DNA of 6,682 nucleotides, taken from Mariprofundaceae bacterium (GTDB taxonomy: Bacteria; Pseudomonadota; Zetaproteobacteria; Mariprofundales; Mariprofundaceae). The DNA lies in the NCBI GenBank assembly GCA_027018975.1, contig JALUXN010000287.1, forward strand, positions 1 through 6,682, given 5' to 3'. The translations under genes and the position numbers were made by a program. The notes under the pieces are model-generated. The model had not been told where the DNA came from, did not search any database, and saw only the letters and a list, made by a program, of their open reading frames with translations. Of the stretch, positions 1 to 5,808 are shown one piece after another (positions within the stretch are counted from its first letter, which is position 1; each line of letters starts with the position of its first letter).

Positions 1-110
1 TCATCCGTATCCCCCTGCAGGTGACCCAGATCAGCCAGCGATGCCAGCGCGATCCCGTCCGGCAGATCAGCGCGGCGAAATGGCATGGTGGTGATTGCCG
101 CGTCACTCAT
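1..110 (-). CDS. murE: Probable MurE, UDP-MurNAc-tripeptide synthetase (N-terminal fragment, runs off window)
   Basis: Only the first 36 codons are in the window, beginning MSDAAITTMPFRRADL, and the frame stays open to the edge. MurE is the cytoplasmic ATP-dependent ligase that adds the third stem-peptide residue (usually meso-diaminopimelate in Gram-negatives) to UDP-MurNAc-L-Ala-D-Glu. The identification rests mainly on position: in proteobacterial dcw clusters the gene directly after ftsI is murE. The MurE N-terminus is poorly conserved, and no ATP-binding or substrate motif lies in the visible part. The ATG overlaps the end of ftsI by 8 bases (103-110). It is preceded by a strong GGAGG at 124-120, 9 nt upstream, inside ftsI, which settles the start and implies coupled translation. 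Another dcw gene here is possible but less likely. Confidence 0.72.
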   Translation of the reverse strand, partial: MSDAAITTMPFRRADLPDGIALASLADLGHLQGDTD

Positions 111-1995
111 GCAGCCACACCTCCAGTTCATCACCCTTGGCGAGCACGGAGAGCAGCGGCGGCTGTTGTCGGATCACCCAGCCGGAGCCGTGCACCTTCA
201 GGTGCAGGCCATGACGGGTGGCAAAGCGGCGCACTTCGCGCAGTGACATGCCGGCCAGTGTGGCCGGCTGCAGATCGGCCTGATCGGCAATCGCCATCGT
301 CTGCCACGCACCATCGTGTTCACCCTGATTGGGCTGCTGCGCCGAAACGCCCAGATAGGGGAGCGCGTTCTCGACGATGTGGCGGAAGATCGGCGCAGCC
401 ACCTGCCCGCCATAGATACTCTTCTGCGGCTCATCGACCAGCACCACGACCACCAGCTGCGGATCATCGATCGGCGCAATGCCGGCAAACACCGCATTGT
501 ACTTGTCTTTGCTGTAGCCGCCGTGGTGATTCGGTTTTTGCGCCGTGCCCGTCTTACCGCCGACCCGATAACCGACCGGCACCGCCTTGTGACCGGTACC
601 ATCCTCACCGGTGGCCGCCTCCAGCATCCGCAGCACCGCCCGATCCACGGCCGGACTGATCACCCGCCGCGCAGCATGTTGCCCCAGCTGATCGACAAAC
701 AGGCTCGGCCGCACATAGCGACCACCATTGGCCAACACGGAAAATGCCGTCGCAAGTTGCAACGGCGTGACAGCGACTCCCTGCCCGAATGCGATATTGG
801 CTGTTTCGACCGGCCCCCAACGTTCGGGGCGTAGCACAATGCCGGGCGACTCTCCACTCAAGCCGGTGCCGCTGCGTTGCCCAAAGCCGACCTGCTCGAG
901 CAAATCGTAGAGCGCATCGGAGCCTACATCGAGCGCCATCTTGGCCGCGCCGATATTGCTGGAGTGCACCAGTACACCGGTGACATCGAGCCAGCCGAGT
1001 TTGTGATCATCATGAATCGTATAGTCGGCGACATGCATCATGCCGTTTTCGCAGAACACCTTGGTCGTCGGCTTCCAGCGACCCGACTGCAGCGCTGCAG
1101 CGATGGTAAACGGCTTCATGGTTGAGCCCGGCTCGAAGACATCGGTAATGGCGCGGTTACGCCACTGGCCGGGATGGTAGTGACGGAAATTGTTGGGATT
1201 AAAGCCCGGCCAGCTGGCCATCGCCAAGATCGCACCATCCTTCGGCCGCATCACCACCACCGATCCGCCCTTGGCATGCTGGACGCGGATGCCCTCGGCC
1301 AGCGCGGCATAGGCGATACTCTGGATGGAGGCGTCGATGGTCAGCTGAATCGACTGACCCGGCTGCGGTTTGTGAATCCACACCCCGTTGGGCAGCAGAT
1401 GACCACGCGCATCACGGCGCACCTGCAGCAGCCCCGGCTTACCGGTTAACTCCTTGTTCCACGTCCGCTCGATTCCCTCCAGTCCGCGCCCGTCGATACC
1501 GACAAAGCCCAGCAGATGACCGGTCTGCGGACCGAGCGGCTGATAGCGCTGCCACTCACTCTCCTGCCGCACGCCGGGGATATGCAATGCCGCCACCCGC
1601 TCAGCCACTGCCGGCGGCACCTGCCGCGCCAGCCAGACAAAGCCGTCGGTTCTGGAGAGTTTATGCAGCAGTTTCCCTCTGGAGATACCGAGTGCTGCCG
1701 CCAGCTTGTTCACATATTCAGGCGCCACATCGCCAGCAATCGCCGCAATCGACGGCACCTGCACACTCTCGGCCAGCACCCGCCCCTTCTGATCCAGAAT
1801 CGCACCACGCGGCGCCATGGTCTGGTATTGGCGGACATGCTGCTTCTCGGCGAGCCCTTTCAGATGCTCGGACTGCATCCACTGCAGATCGACCGCACGC
1901 ACGGCCAGCAGCACAATCCCCAGCGCCAGCAGCCCTGCCACCGCTTCGATGCGGCGACGCACATAGATCTGCGCCTTGTCGCGTTTGTTGCTCAT
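103..1995 (-). CDS. ftsI: FtsI (PBP3), septal peptidoglycan transpeptidase with C-terminal PASTA domain
   Basis: This is the division-specific D,D-transpeptidase (class B penicillin-binding protein) that cross-links septal peptidoglycan in the periplasm as part of the divisome with FtsW. The 630-residue product has a short basic cytoplasmic N-terminus, one membrane anchor at about residues 18-38, and the PBP dimerisation region starting near PRGAILDQKGR (62-72). The transpeptidase domain spans about 215-545 with all three catalytic motifs: S291-T-M-K294 (nucleophile S291), S345-S346-N347 and K481-T482-G483. Residues about 572-630 resemble a PASTA domain (LAGMSLREVRRFATRHGL, then VIRQQPPLLSVLAKGDE). 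It is longer than E. coli FtsI (588 aa) and differs from it in having this PASTA tail. The ATG overlaps the ftsL stop as ATGA, and AGGTGA at 2008-2003 lies 7 nt upstream. The gene is clearly intact. Confidence 0.96.
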   Translation of the reverse strand: MSNKRDKAQIYVRRRIEAVAGLLALGIVLLAVRAVDLQWMQSEHLKGLAEKQHVRQYQTMAPRGAILDQKGRVLAESVQVPSIAAIAGDVAPEYVNKLAAALGISRGKLLHKLSRTDGFVWLARQVPPAVAERVAALHIPGVRQESEWQRYQPLGPQTGHLLGFVGIDGRGLEGIERTWNKELTGKPGLLQVRRDARGHLLPNGVWIHKPQPGQSIQLTIDASIQSIAYAALAEGIRVQHAKGGSVVVMRPKDGAILAMASWPGFNPNNFRHYHPGQWRNRAITDVFEPGSTMKPFTIAAALQSGRWKPTTKVFCENGMMHVADYTIHDDHKLGWLDVTGVLVHSSNIGAAKMALDVGSDALYDLLEQVGFGQRSGTGLSGESPGIVLRPERWGPVETANIAFGQGVAVTPLQLATAFSVLANGGRYVRPSLFVDQLGQHAARRVISPAVDRAVLRMLEAATGEDGTGHKAVPVGYRVGGKTGTAQKPNHHGGYSKDKYNAVFAGIAPIDDPQLVVVVLVDEPQKSIYGGQVAAPIFRHIVENALPYLGVSAQQPNQGEHDGAWQTMAIADQADLQPATLAGMSLREVRRFATRHGLHLKVHGSGWVIRQQPPLLSVLAKGDELEVWLHE

Positions 1996-2249
1996 GGGTG
2001 GATCACCTGCATCGGTGTCGGTGGTGCCATGCCGAGCTTCTGGCGCGCATAACGGCGCAGCCGTTCGGGGCGCATGAGGCTGGCGACCTCCAGTCGCAGT
2101 TTGCTGGATGACTGCGCAATCGCCTTCTCTTCGCTATGCAGCTGCTGCGACTCCAGCGCAATCTCGTTGCGCAGATGGGAGACCCATATCTGCGCCGCCG
2201 TCAGCAGGGCAATACCGATCGGTACGATCACCCACAAACGTCCCATCAT
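1992..2249 (-). CDS. ftsL: FtsL, bitopic divisome protein
   Basis: This is a small single-pass inner-membrane division protein of 85 residues. In known systems FtsL forms a periplasmic coiled-coil complex with FtsB and FtsQ and helps activate FtsWI. Visible features are a short N-terminus (MMGRLW), one hydrophobic segment at about residues 5-23, a charged heptad-like helix at about 24-62 (HLRNEIALESQQLHSEEKAI), and the typical ending with RRYARQKLGMAPPTP before the stop. The frame is open upstream to 2414, but that extension lies in another frame within rsmH and is glycine-rich, so it was excluded. The chosen ATG at 2249 overlaps the rsmH stop as ATGA; a second ATG follows at 2246 and could equally be used. 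No strong Shine-Dalgarno site is present, so translation probably depends on coupling to rsmH. Sequence conservation of FtsL is low, so position between rsmH and ftsI is important evidence. Confidence 0.88.
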   Translation of the reverse strand: MMGRLWVIVPIGIALLTAAQIWVSHLRNEIALESQQLHSEEKAIAQSSSKLRLEVASLMRPERLRRYARQKLGMAPPTPMQVIHP

Positions 2250-3271
2250 CGCAGCCCGCCACTGTAGCCCGCCAAACGCGCCGACTCCGCCGCACTCAAC
2301 CGCTCGGCGACACGCATCAACGATGAACGGCTGCGTGGATTCTCCGCCACCTCCGCCGCACTCGGCCGGATCGGTTTTTTCTGCAGCCAGCGCATGGTCG
2401 GTTGCTTGCCACACATGCAGACCGGCAGCTGCGGCGGACAGACGCAGGGGTGAACATGTGACTCGATCAGATCGCGCACGCGCCGATCTTCGCCGGAGTG
2501 AAAGGAGATCACCGCCAGCTTGCCGCCCGGCTGCAGGTGATCGATCGCCGCATGGATACCGGCATCGATCTGATCCATCTCGCCATTGACCCAGATGCGC
2601 AGCGCCTGAAAGGTGCGTGTCGCCGGATGGGTTTTGCCGTGGCGTGCGCCTTTGGGGACAGCGTGGAAGCAGATATTTTCGAGATCGGCAGTGGAGTGGA
2701 GGCGATCTTCGCGCTGCGCCTTGAGGATGGCGCGCGCAATGCGCTGCGCATAACGCTCGTCGCCGAAGCTGCGCAACACCGTCACCAGCTCGCGCTCGCT
2801 CACCCGCGCCAGCTTCTGCGCCAGCGGCATATCATGTTCGCTGTTCATGCGCATATCGAGCGGCCCATCGTGACTGAAGGAGAAGCCGCGCTCGGCACGA
2901 TCCACCTGCGGCGAGGAGACGCCGAGATCAAAGCCGATGCCGCTCACCTGCGCCCACCCTTGCTGCGCCAGCGCCTCGCCCAGTTCGGCGAATTCGGCAT
3001 GGATAATGGTGAAGCGGGGGTCGGATTGCGCCAGTTTTTCTCCCGCTGCAACAGCTTCAGGATCGCGGTCGAGGGCGAGCAGTCGTCCGCGTGGGGAAAG
3101 GCGGGCGAGCAGTGCGCGGCTGTGGCCGCCGCGTCCGAAAGTACAGTCGAGATAGCGGCCGTCGGGGTCGGAGAGGATGGCGTCGATGAAGGGTTCGCGC
3201 AGGACCGGGATGTGTTCGGGGTAGTCGTGTTCGGTGTGGCCGGATGCGCCGGATCGTTCGAGCTCGCCCAC
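2246..3271 (-). CDS. rsmH: RsmH (MraW), 16S rRNA m4C1402 methyltransferase
   Basis: This SAM-dependent cytoplasmic enzyme N4-methylates C1402 in the 16S rRNA decoding centre. Motifs (numbered from the GTG start, 341 aa) are HIPVLREPF near the N-terminus, the SAM-binding loop DCTFGRGGHS (42-51), LALDRDPEA (65-73), FDLGVSSPQVDRAERGFSF (114-132), DGPLDMRM (135-142), HPATRTFQALRIWVN (215-229) and AENPRSRSSLMRVAER near the C-terminus. The Cys cluster CVCPPQLPVCMCGK (276-289) matches a form seen in many RsmH proteins outside the enterobacteria. The usual VISFHSLEDR reads VISFHSGEDR here (G260). No ATG exists upstream of the conserved core. A TTG at 3289 would overlap mraZ by 17 bases with a purine-rich site only 2-3 nt away, so the GTG at 3271, just after the mraZ stop, is preferred. 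Confidence 0.95.
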   Translation of the reverse strand: MGELERSGASGHTEHDYPEHIPVLREPFIDAILSDPDGRYLDCTFGRGGHSRALLARLSPRGRLLALDRDPEAVAAGEKLAQSDPRFTIIHAEFAELGEALAQQGWAQVSGIGFDLGVSSPQVDRAERGFSFSHDGPLDMRMNSEHDMPLAQKLARVSERELVTVLRSFGDERYAQRIARAILKAQREDRLHSTADLENICFHAVPKGARHGKTHPATRTFQALRIWVNGEMDQIDAGIHAAIDHLQPGGKLAVISFHSGEDRRVRDLIESHVHPCVCPPQLPVCMCGKQPTMRWLQKKPIRPSAAEVAENPRSRSSLMRVAERLSAAESARLAGYSGGLR

Positions 3272-3272
3272 A

Positions 3273-3701
3273 TCACAGATCCAGCTCAAAATCCTTCAAA
3301 GCCGCGAGATCCGCATCCAACTGCTTGTCCCAACTCGCTTTATCCCAGATTTCAAAGGTTTCACCGGTGCCGGCAAAGTGCACACAGCGCGCCAGCCCGG
3401 CATGCTCGCGCAATACGCCGGCGAGCAGAATCCGCCCCTGTCTGTCAGGCGAGAATGATTGTGACGGGGTGATCACGGCGCGGCGAAAGCTGCGGCGTAG
3501 GTTGGCCGGCATCTGACCGATTGCAGTTTGCAGGCGCTTCCATTCGCGCGTCGGATAGGCGACCAGGCAGGGGGTGTTGTGCGAACGGGTGATGATCAGC
3601 TGGCCATCGGCGTGGAAGGTTTTCAGCGCATCACGGAAGGCCGCCGGGATACTGACGCGCCCCTTCTCATCCATGTTATTGCTGAATTCGCCTTGAAACA
3701 T
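3273..3701 (-). CDS. mraZ: MraZ, transcriptional regulator of the dcw cluster
   Basis: This is a 142-residue DNA-binding protein with two tandem SpoVT/AbrB-like half-domains. Each carries the family signature: DEKGRVSIPAAFR at 11-23 and DRQGRILLAGVLREHAG at 86-102. The N-terminus MFQGEF is the usual MraZ start. MraZ proteins form ring oligomers and, in E. coli, repress the dcw operon by binding TGGGN direct repeats with 5-bp spacers in front of their own gene; such repeats are present upstream here (3764-3740), which supports autoregulation. Length is normal for the family. The ATG at 3701 has a weak GGAT at 3713-3710, 8 nt upstream. The gene heads the minus-strand operon, and its TGA is followed after one base by the rsmH GTG. 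Confidence 0.96.
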   Translation of the reverse strand: MFQGEFSNNMDEKGRVSIPAAFRDALKTFHADGQLIITRSHNTPCLVAYPTREWKRLQTAIGQMPANLRRSFRRAVITPSQSFSPDRQGRILLAGVLREHAGLARCVHFAGTGETFEIWDKASWDKQLDADLAALKDFELDL

Positions 3702-3739
3702 GCCGTGTTATCCATCCCCGATCGGAGTGTGGCGTCATT

Positions 3740-3764
3740 CCCCACATTTCCCCACTAAATGCCA
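3740..3764 (-). promoter_or_regulatory. MraZ operator: TGGGN direct repeats in front of mraZ
   Basis: Reading the minus strand, TGGCA (3764-3760), TGGGG (3754-3750) and TGGGG (3744-3740) follow each other on an exact 10-bp period. The first copy is degenerate. This matches the known MraZ site, TGGGN repeats separated by 5 bp. The repeats start at the end of the -10 region and run through the probable transcription start, so bound MraZ would block initiation or promoter escape. The last box ends 39 bp before the mraZ ATG. Confidence 0.88.
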
Positions 3765-3812
3765 ATAGTGTCCACAACAGGATGGGTGTCAACCCACTTT
3801 TTACCATTTTTT
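3764..3812 (-). promoter_or_regulatory. Probable sigma-70 promoter of the mraZ (dcw) operon with UP-element-like A-tracts
   Basis: On the minus strand there is a perfect -35 TTGACA (3792-3787), a 17-bp spacer and a weak -10 ACTATT (3769-3764); CACTAT (3770-3765, 16-bp spacer) is an alternative. Two A-tracts (3812-3807 and 3802-3798) lie just upstream of the -35 with starts about 10 bp apart, which fits an alpha-CTD-binding UP element. The strong -35 and A-tracts could compensate for the poor -10. Transcription would start near 3757, inside the MraZ repeats. Confidence 0.72.
3783..3796. repeat. Short inverted repeat overlapping the mraZ -35 box
   Basis: The arms TGGGT (3783-3787) and ACCCA (3792-3796) flank 4 bases and overlap the TTGACA hexamer. 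Each arm also reads as a single TGGGN box, one on each strand. It could be an extra regulator contact, but 5-bp arms occur easily by chance. Confidence 0.35.
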
Positions 3813-3852
3813 CGCACCATGACAGACTTAAAAATCGACCATCACTTGAACT

Positions 3853-3865
3853 GATAGCGCCTATC
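3853..3865. repeat. Palindrome GATAG-CGC-CTATC in the divergent intergenic region
   Basis: Perfect 5-bp arms surround a 3-bp centre, midway between the two divergent genes. It is not part of the MraZ repeat pattern. It may be an operator half-site pair for an unidentified dimeric regulator; no known consensus was recognised. Confidence 0.35.
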
Positions 3866-3876
3866 CCAGCGAAACA

Positions 3877-3884
3877 ATTATAGA
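3877..3884. promoter_or_regulatory. Possible back-to-back -10 elements in the divergent region
   Basis: The plus strand reads TATAGA at 3879-3884, and the minus strand reads a perfect TATAAT at 3882-3877. The plus-strand hexamer would put a start near 3891, just ahead of the TGGGN boxes that precede the ycgN-like gene, mirroring the mraZ arrangement. Neither has a recognisable -35 at 16-18 bp, so this is a candidate only. The minus-strand hexamer could be a second, upstream mraZ promoter. Confidence 0.35.
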
Positions 3885-3894
3885 TTCTGAATCT
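3882..3894. repeat. Palindrome AGATTC-T-GAATCT near the candidate plus-strand promoter
   Basis: Perfect 6-bp arms surround a single central base. The palindrome touches the candidate -10 elements and lies 10 bp before the first TGGGN box on the plus strand. It has the size and placement of an operator, but no regulator can be assigned. Confidence 0.4.
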
Positions 3895-3903
3895 TCAACT
3901 TCG

Positions 3904-3928
3904 TGGGGAAATGTGGGTAGGGTTTGGC
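3904..3928 (+). promoter_or_regulatory. Second MraZ-type operator, in front of the ycgN-like gene
   Basis: The plus strand has TGGGG (3904-3908), TGGGT (3914-3918) and a degenerate TTGGC (3924-3928) on a 10-bp period. Bases 3903-3917 are identical to the core of the mraZ operator (complement of 3741-3755), so the two form a 15-bp inverted repeat 147 bp apart. The second box ends just before the AGGG ribosome-binding site (3919-3922), 11 bp from the ATG. It is inferred to let MraZ control this transcript as well. Confidence 0.68.
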
Positions 3929-3929
3929 C

Positions 3930-4400
3930 ATGCATGACGATGAGCAGCGCTTCTGGCGCGACAAACCGCTCGACGCACTCACCGATCGCGAGTGGGAGGC
4001 GCTCTGCGACGGCTGTGGTCGCTGCTGCGTGTGGAAATTTGAAGATGCCGATTCCGGCGAAATTCTCTACACCGATATCCGCTGTGCATCATTCGACGAC
4101 AACCACTGCCGCTGCCAACACTACGCCGAGCGCAAAATGCGCGTGCCCGACTGCCTCGACATCCGCAGCTTCACCGATGCACAGTTTGCATGGCTACCGG
4201 AGAGCTGCGCCTACCGCCTCCGCCACGCCGGCAAACCGCTCTTCGACTGGCACCCCCTGATCAGCGGCGACCCGGCCAGCGTCCACCGCGCCGGCATCTC
4301 CCTGCAGCACAAAACCGTCTGCGGCGATCACTTCAGCGAAGCCGACATCATCCGCCACATCATCGACCCGGACGAGCCCGGCAACGATCACGCCGTTTGA
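3930..4400 (+). CDS. YcgN/UPF0260-family cysteine-cluster protein
   Basis: This is a 156-residue soluble protein of the UPF0260 (YcgN) family, which belongs to the CxxCxxCC metal-cluster group; its biochemical function is not established. The signature is CDGCGRCC (C26, C29, C32, C33), after the typical opening FWRDKPLDALTDREWEALC. Further conserved elements are C52, the CRC pair C60/C62, VPDCLDI (C75), WLPESCAYRL (C93) and WHPLISGDP followed by VHRAGIS. The cysteines suggest binding of a zinc or iron-sulfur centre, which is inference. The frame opens with a TTG at 3924, but the ATG at 3930 with AGGG 7 nt upstream is the better start. It is divergent from mraZ and 32 bp ahead of lspA, probably co-transcribed with it. 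MraZ-type boxes directly precede it. Confidence 0.9.
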   Translation: MHDDEQRFWRDKPLDALTDREWEALCDGCGRCCVWKFEDADSGEILYTDIRCASFDDNHCRCQHYAERKMRVPDCLDIRSFTDAQFAWLPESCAYRLRHAGKPLFDWHPLISGDPASVHRAGISLQHKTVCGDHFSEADIIRHIIDPDEPGNDHAV

Positions 4401-4432
4401 CTTCCCACCGGTGCTACTGAGAGTGGCGCCAC

Positions 4433-4909
4433 ATGACCCGTACCACTCGGCAGATCGCCCTACTGGCACTCCTCGTCACACTCGATCAACTCAGCAAATG
4501 GTGGATTGAACAGCCGCAGTTCACGCCATTCAGCTGCATTGATGGCTTGTTCAATATCGTCCGTGCGCACAATCCGGGCGTGGCATTTTCGATGTTTGCC
4601 GATCTGCCTGACAGTGTGCGTGTCGGCGCGCTGGTGGCTGTCACCGCGGCGATTGCCATCGGCGTCTTGATCTGGTGGCTGAAGGAGCGCCAGCGCGACG
4701 GCATCACCTCATGGCTGCTGGTGCTGATTATGGCCGGTGCCATCGGCAATATCTGGGATCGGGTACAGCTCGGCTACGTCGTCGATTTTCTCGACTGGTT
4801 CGTCACCATCGATGGCCAAGCCTACCACTGGCCGGCATTCAATCTGGCCGACAGCTACATCTCGGTGGCGGTCGTCCTGCTATTGGTCACGGGATTCAAA
4901 AAGAGCTGA
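4433..4909 (+). CDS. lspA: LspA, lipoprotein signal peptidase (signal peptidase II)
   Basis: This inner-membrane aspartyl protease cleaves the signal peptide from prolipoproteins after Lgt has added diacylglycerol to the lipobox cysteine. The 158-residue product has four hydrophobic segments at about 5-24, 63-82, 92-106 and 137-156. Family motifs are LDQLSKWW (17-24), the AHNPGVAFSMF block (45-55), GAIGNIWDRVQLGYVVDF (102-119) and FNLADSYIS (137-145). The likely catalytic aspartates are D118 and D140. Length is normal. It follows the YcgN-like gene by 32 bp with only a weak GAG as ribosome-binding site (4421-4423), so shared transcription is likely. Many bacteria pair lspA with ileS; that is not the case here. 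Its end is 15 bp from the end of the convergent hydrolase gene. Confidence 0.96.
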   Translation: MTRTTRQIALLALLVTLDQLSKWWIEQPQFTPFSCIDGLFNIVRAHNPGVAFSMFADLPDSVRVGALVAVTAAIAIGVLIWWLKERQRDGITSWLLVLIMAGAIGNIWDRVQLGYVVDFLDWFVTIDGQAYHWPAFNLADSYISVAVVLLLVTGFKKS

Positions 4910-4924
4910 CTCAAGCGTCATCAG

Positions 4925-5806
4925 TCACCACTCGATCGTCAGCCCCTCGCGCGCCAGCGCCACCTCCGGCACAGCATGGCGCCGCTGCGTCACCGCCTCT
5001 TGGAACGCCGCCTCCAACGCATCATCGCTGCGCGTCGGCTCGTGGTGGGTAAAAAATAGCTGCTGCACACCCGCCTGCTCCGCCATGGTCAAGCAGCTGG
5101 CAAAAGTACCATGCCCCCACCCCTGTTTGGCCGGATACTCCGCCTCGGTGTAGGAGGCATCGGCAATGAGCATATCAACGCCACGAATCACATCGACAAT
5201 GCCGGCATCCTTCTGCTCGATCAACGACTGATACATCTCATAAGCATCATCCTCCGGCGCGTAGATATTGCTGGAGGGTTCGTGATCGCCGGTAAAAAAG
5301 AGGGATTTGCCGCGACACTCAATGCGATAACCGAAATTCACCACCGGATGATTCATCAACACCGGCGTAATCGTCACATCCCCCAGCTGCACCGGCTCAC
5401 GCTCCTTCAGTGGCCGGTAATCGACCTTGGCATTGAGCTCGCACTCGCGAATCGGGAAAAAACGATACTGCAGCTGCACCGAGAGAATATCCTCAATACT
5501 GCTCTGGGAGACCGGATCGCAAGCGCCATAAATGGTCACGCGATTATTCGGCACAAACAACGGAATAAAAAAGGGTAATCCCTGAATATGATCCCAATGC
5601 GAATGGGTATTGAAGATATGCGCATGCAGCGGAAAATGGTCAAACAGCGTCTGCGCCAGTGGAAAAATACCGCTACCGGCATCGAGAATAATCAGCTGCC
5701 CGTCATCGCTCCAGATCTCGATACAGGTCGTATTGCCACCATAGCGCACCGTCGCCGGCCCCGGCGAAGGGATCGATCCACGCACCCCGCGAAAACGTAC
5801 CAACAT
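4925..5806 (-). CDS. MBL-fold (metallo-beta-lactamase superfamily) metal-dependent hydrolase
   Basis: This is a 293-residue cytoplasmic protein with no signal peptide. It belongs to the RNase Z/PhnP-like side of the MBL superfamily. The N-terminus FRGVRGSIPSPG...RYGGNTTCIEI (5-31) is typical of that group. Metal-binding residues visible are THSHWDH (H68, H70, D72, H73), H153 in NHP, D174 in GDHEP, and later D216 (ADAS), H232 (WGHGT) and H254/H255 (THHEP). A binuclear, probably zinc, hydrolase is therefore expected. The substrate is unknown; a phosphodiester such as a cyclic nucleotide or RNA is a reasonable guess from related enzymes, not something the sequence shows. The ATG lies 2 bp after the HDOD gene with GGAGG at 5817-5813, 6 nt upstream, so expression is coupled with that gene. 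Confidence 0.88.
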   Translation of the reverse strand: MLVRFRGVRGSIPSPGPATVRYGGNTTCIEIWSDDGQLIILDAGSGIFPLAQTLFDHFPLHAHIFNTHSHWDHIQGLPFFIPLFVPNNRVTIYGACDPVSQSSIEDILSVQLQYRFFPIRECELNAKVDYRPLKEREPVQLGDVTITPVLMNHPVVNFGYRIECRGKSLFFTGDHEPSSNIYAPEDDAYEMYQSLIEQKDAGIVDVIRGVDMLIADASYTEAEYPAKQGWGHGTFASCLTMAEQAGVQQLFFTHHEPTRSDDALEAAFQEAVTQRRHAVPEVALAREGLTIEW

Positions 5807-5808
5807 GA

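Noticed and set aside
21..659. Plus-strand open frame (212 codons) opposite ftsI and murE
   Set aside because: The translation is low-complexity, rich in Arg, Pro, Ala and Ser, as expected for a GC-rich shadow of ftsI.
1516..2111. Two overlapping plus-strand open frames opposite ftsI and ftsL
   Set aside because: Both are antisense to conserved genes, with no family motif and no convincing ribosome-binding context.
2250..2414. Upstream extension of ftsL by 55 codons
   Set aside because: The extension is inside rsmH in another frame, is glycine-rich and unlike FtsL; the ATG overlapping the rsmH stop gives a normal-sized FtsL.
3272..3289. TTG start at 3289 for rsmH
   Set aside because: It would overlap mraZ by 17 bases with the purine-rich site only 2-3 bases away; the GTG at 3271 fits the coupled arrangement better, though it is not proven.
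2498..3472. Long plus-strand open frame (324 codons) opposite rsmH and mraZ
   Set aside because: It lies entirely antisense to two clearly conserved genes, its translation has no recognisable domain, and long antisense frames are common in GC-rich DNA.
3798..3812. T-runs on the plus strand considered as an intrinsic terminator
   Set aside because: No GC-rich hairpin precedes them and no plus-strand gene ends here; as minus-strand A-tracts they fit an UP element of the mraZ promoter.
4907..4927. Possible terminator between lspA and the convergent MBL gene (TGACT and AGTCA arms)
   Set aside because: The stem is only 5 bp with an 11-base loop and no T-run on either strand, so it does not support an intrinsic terminator.
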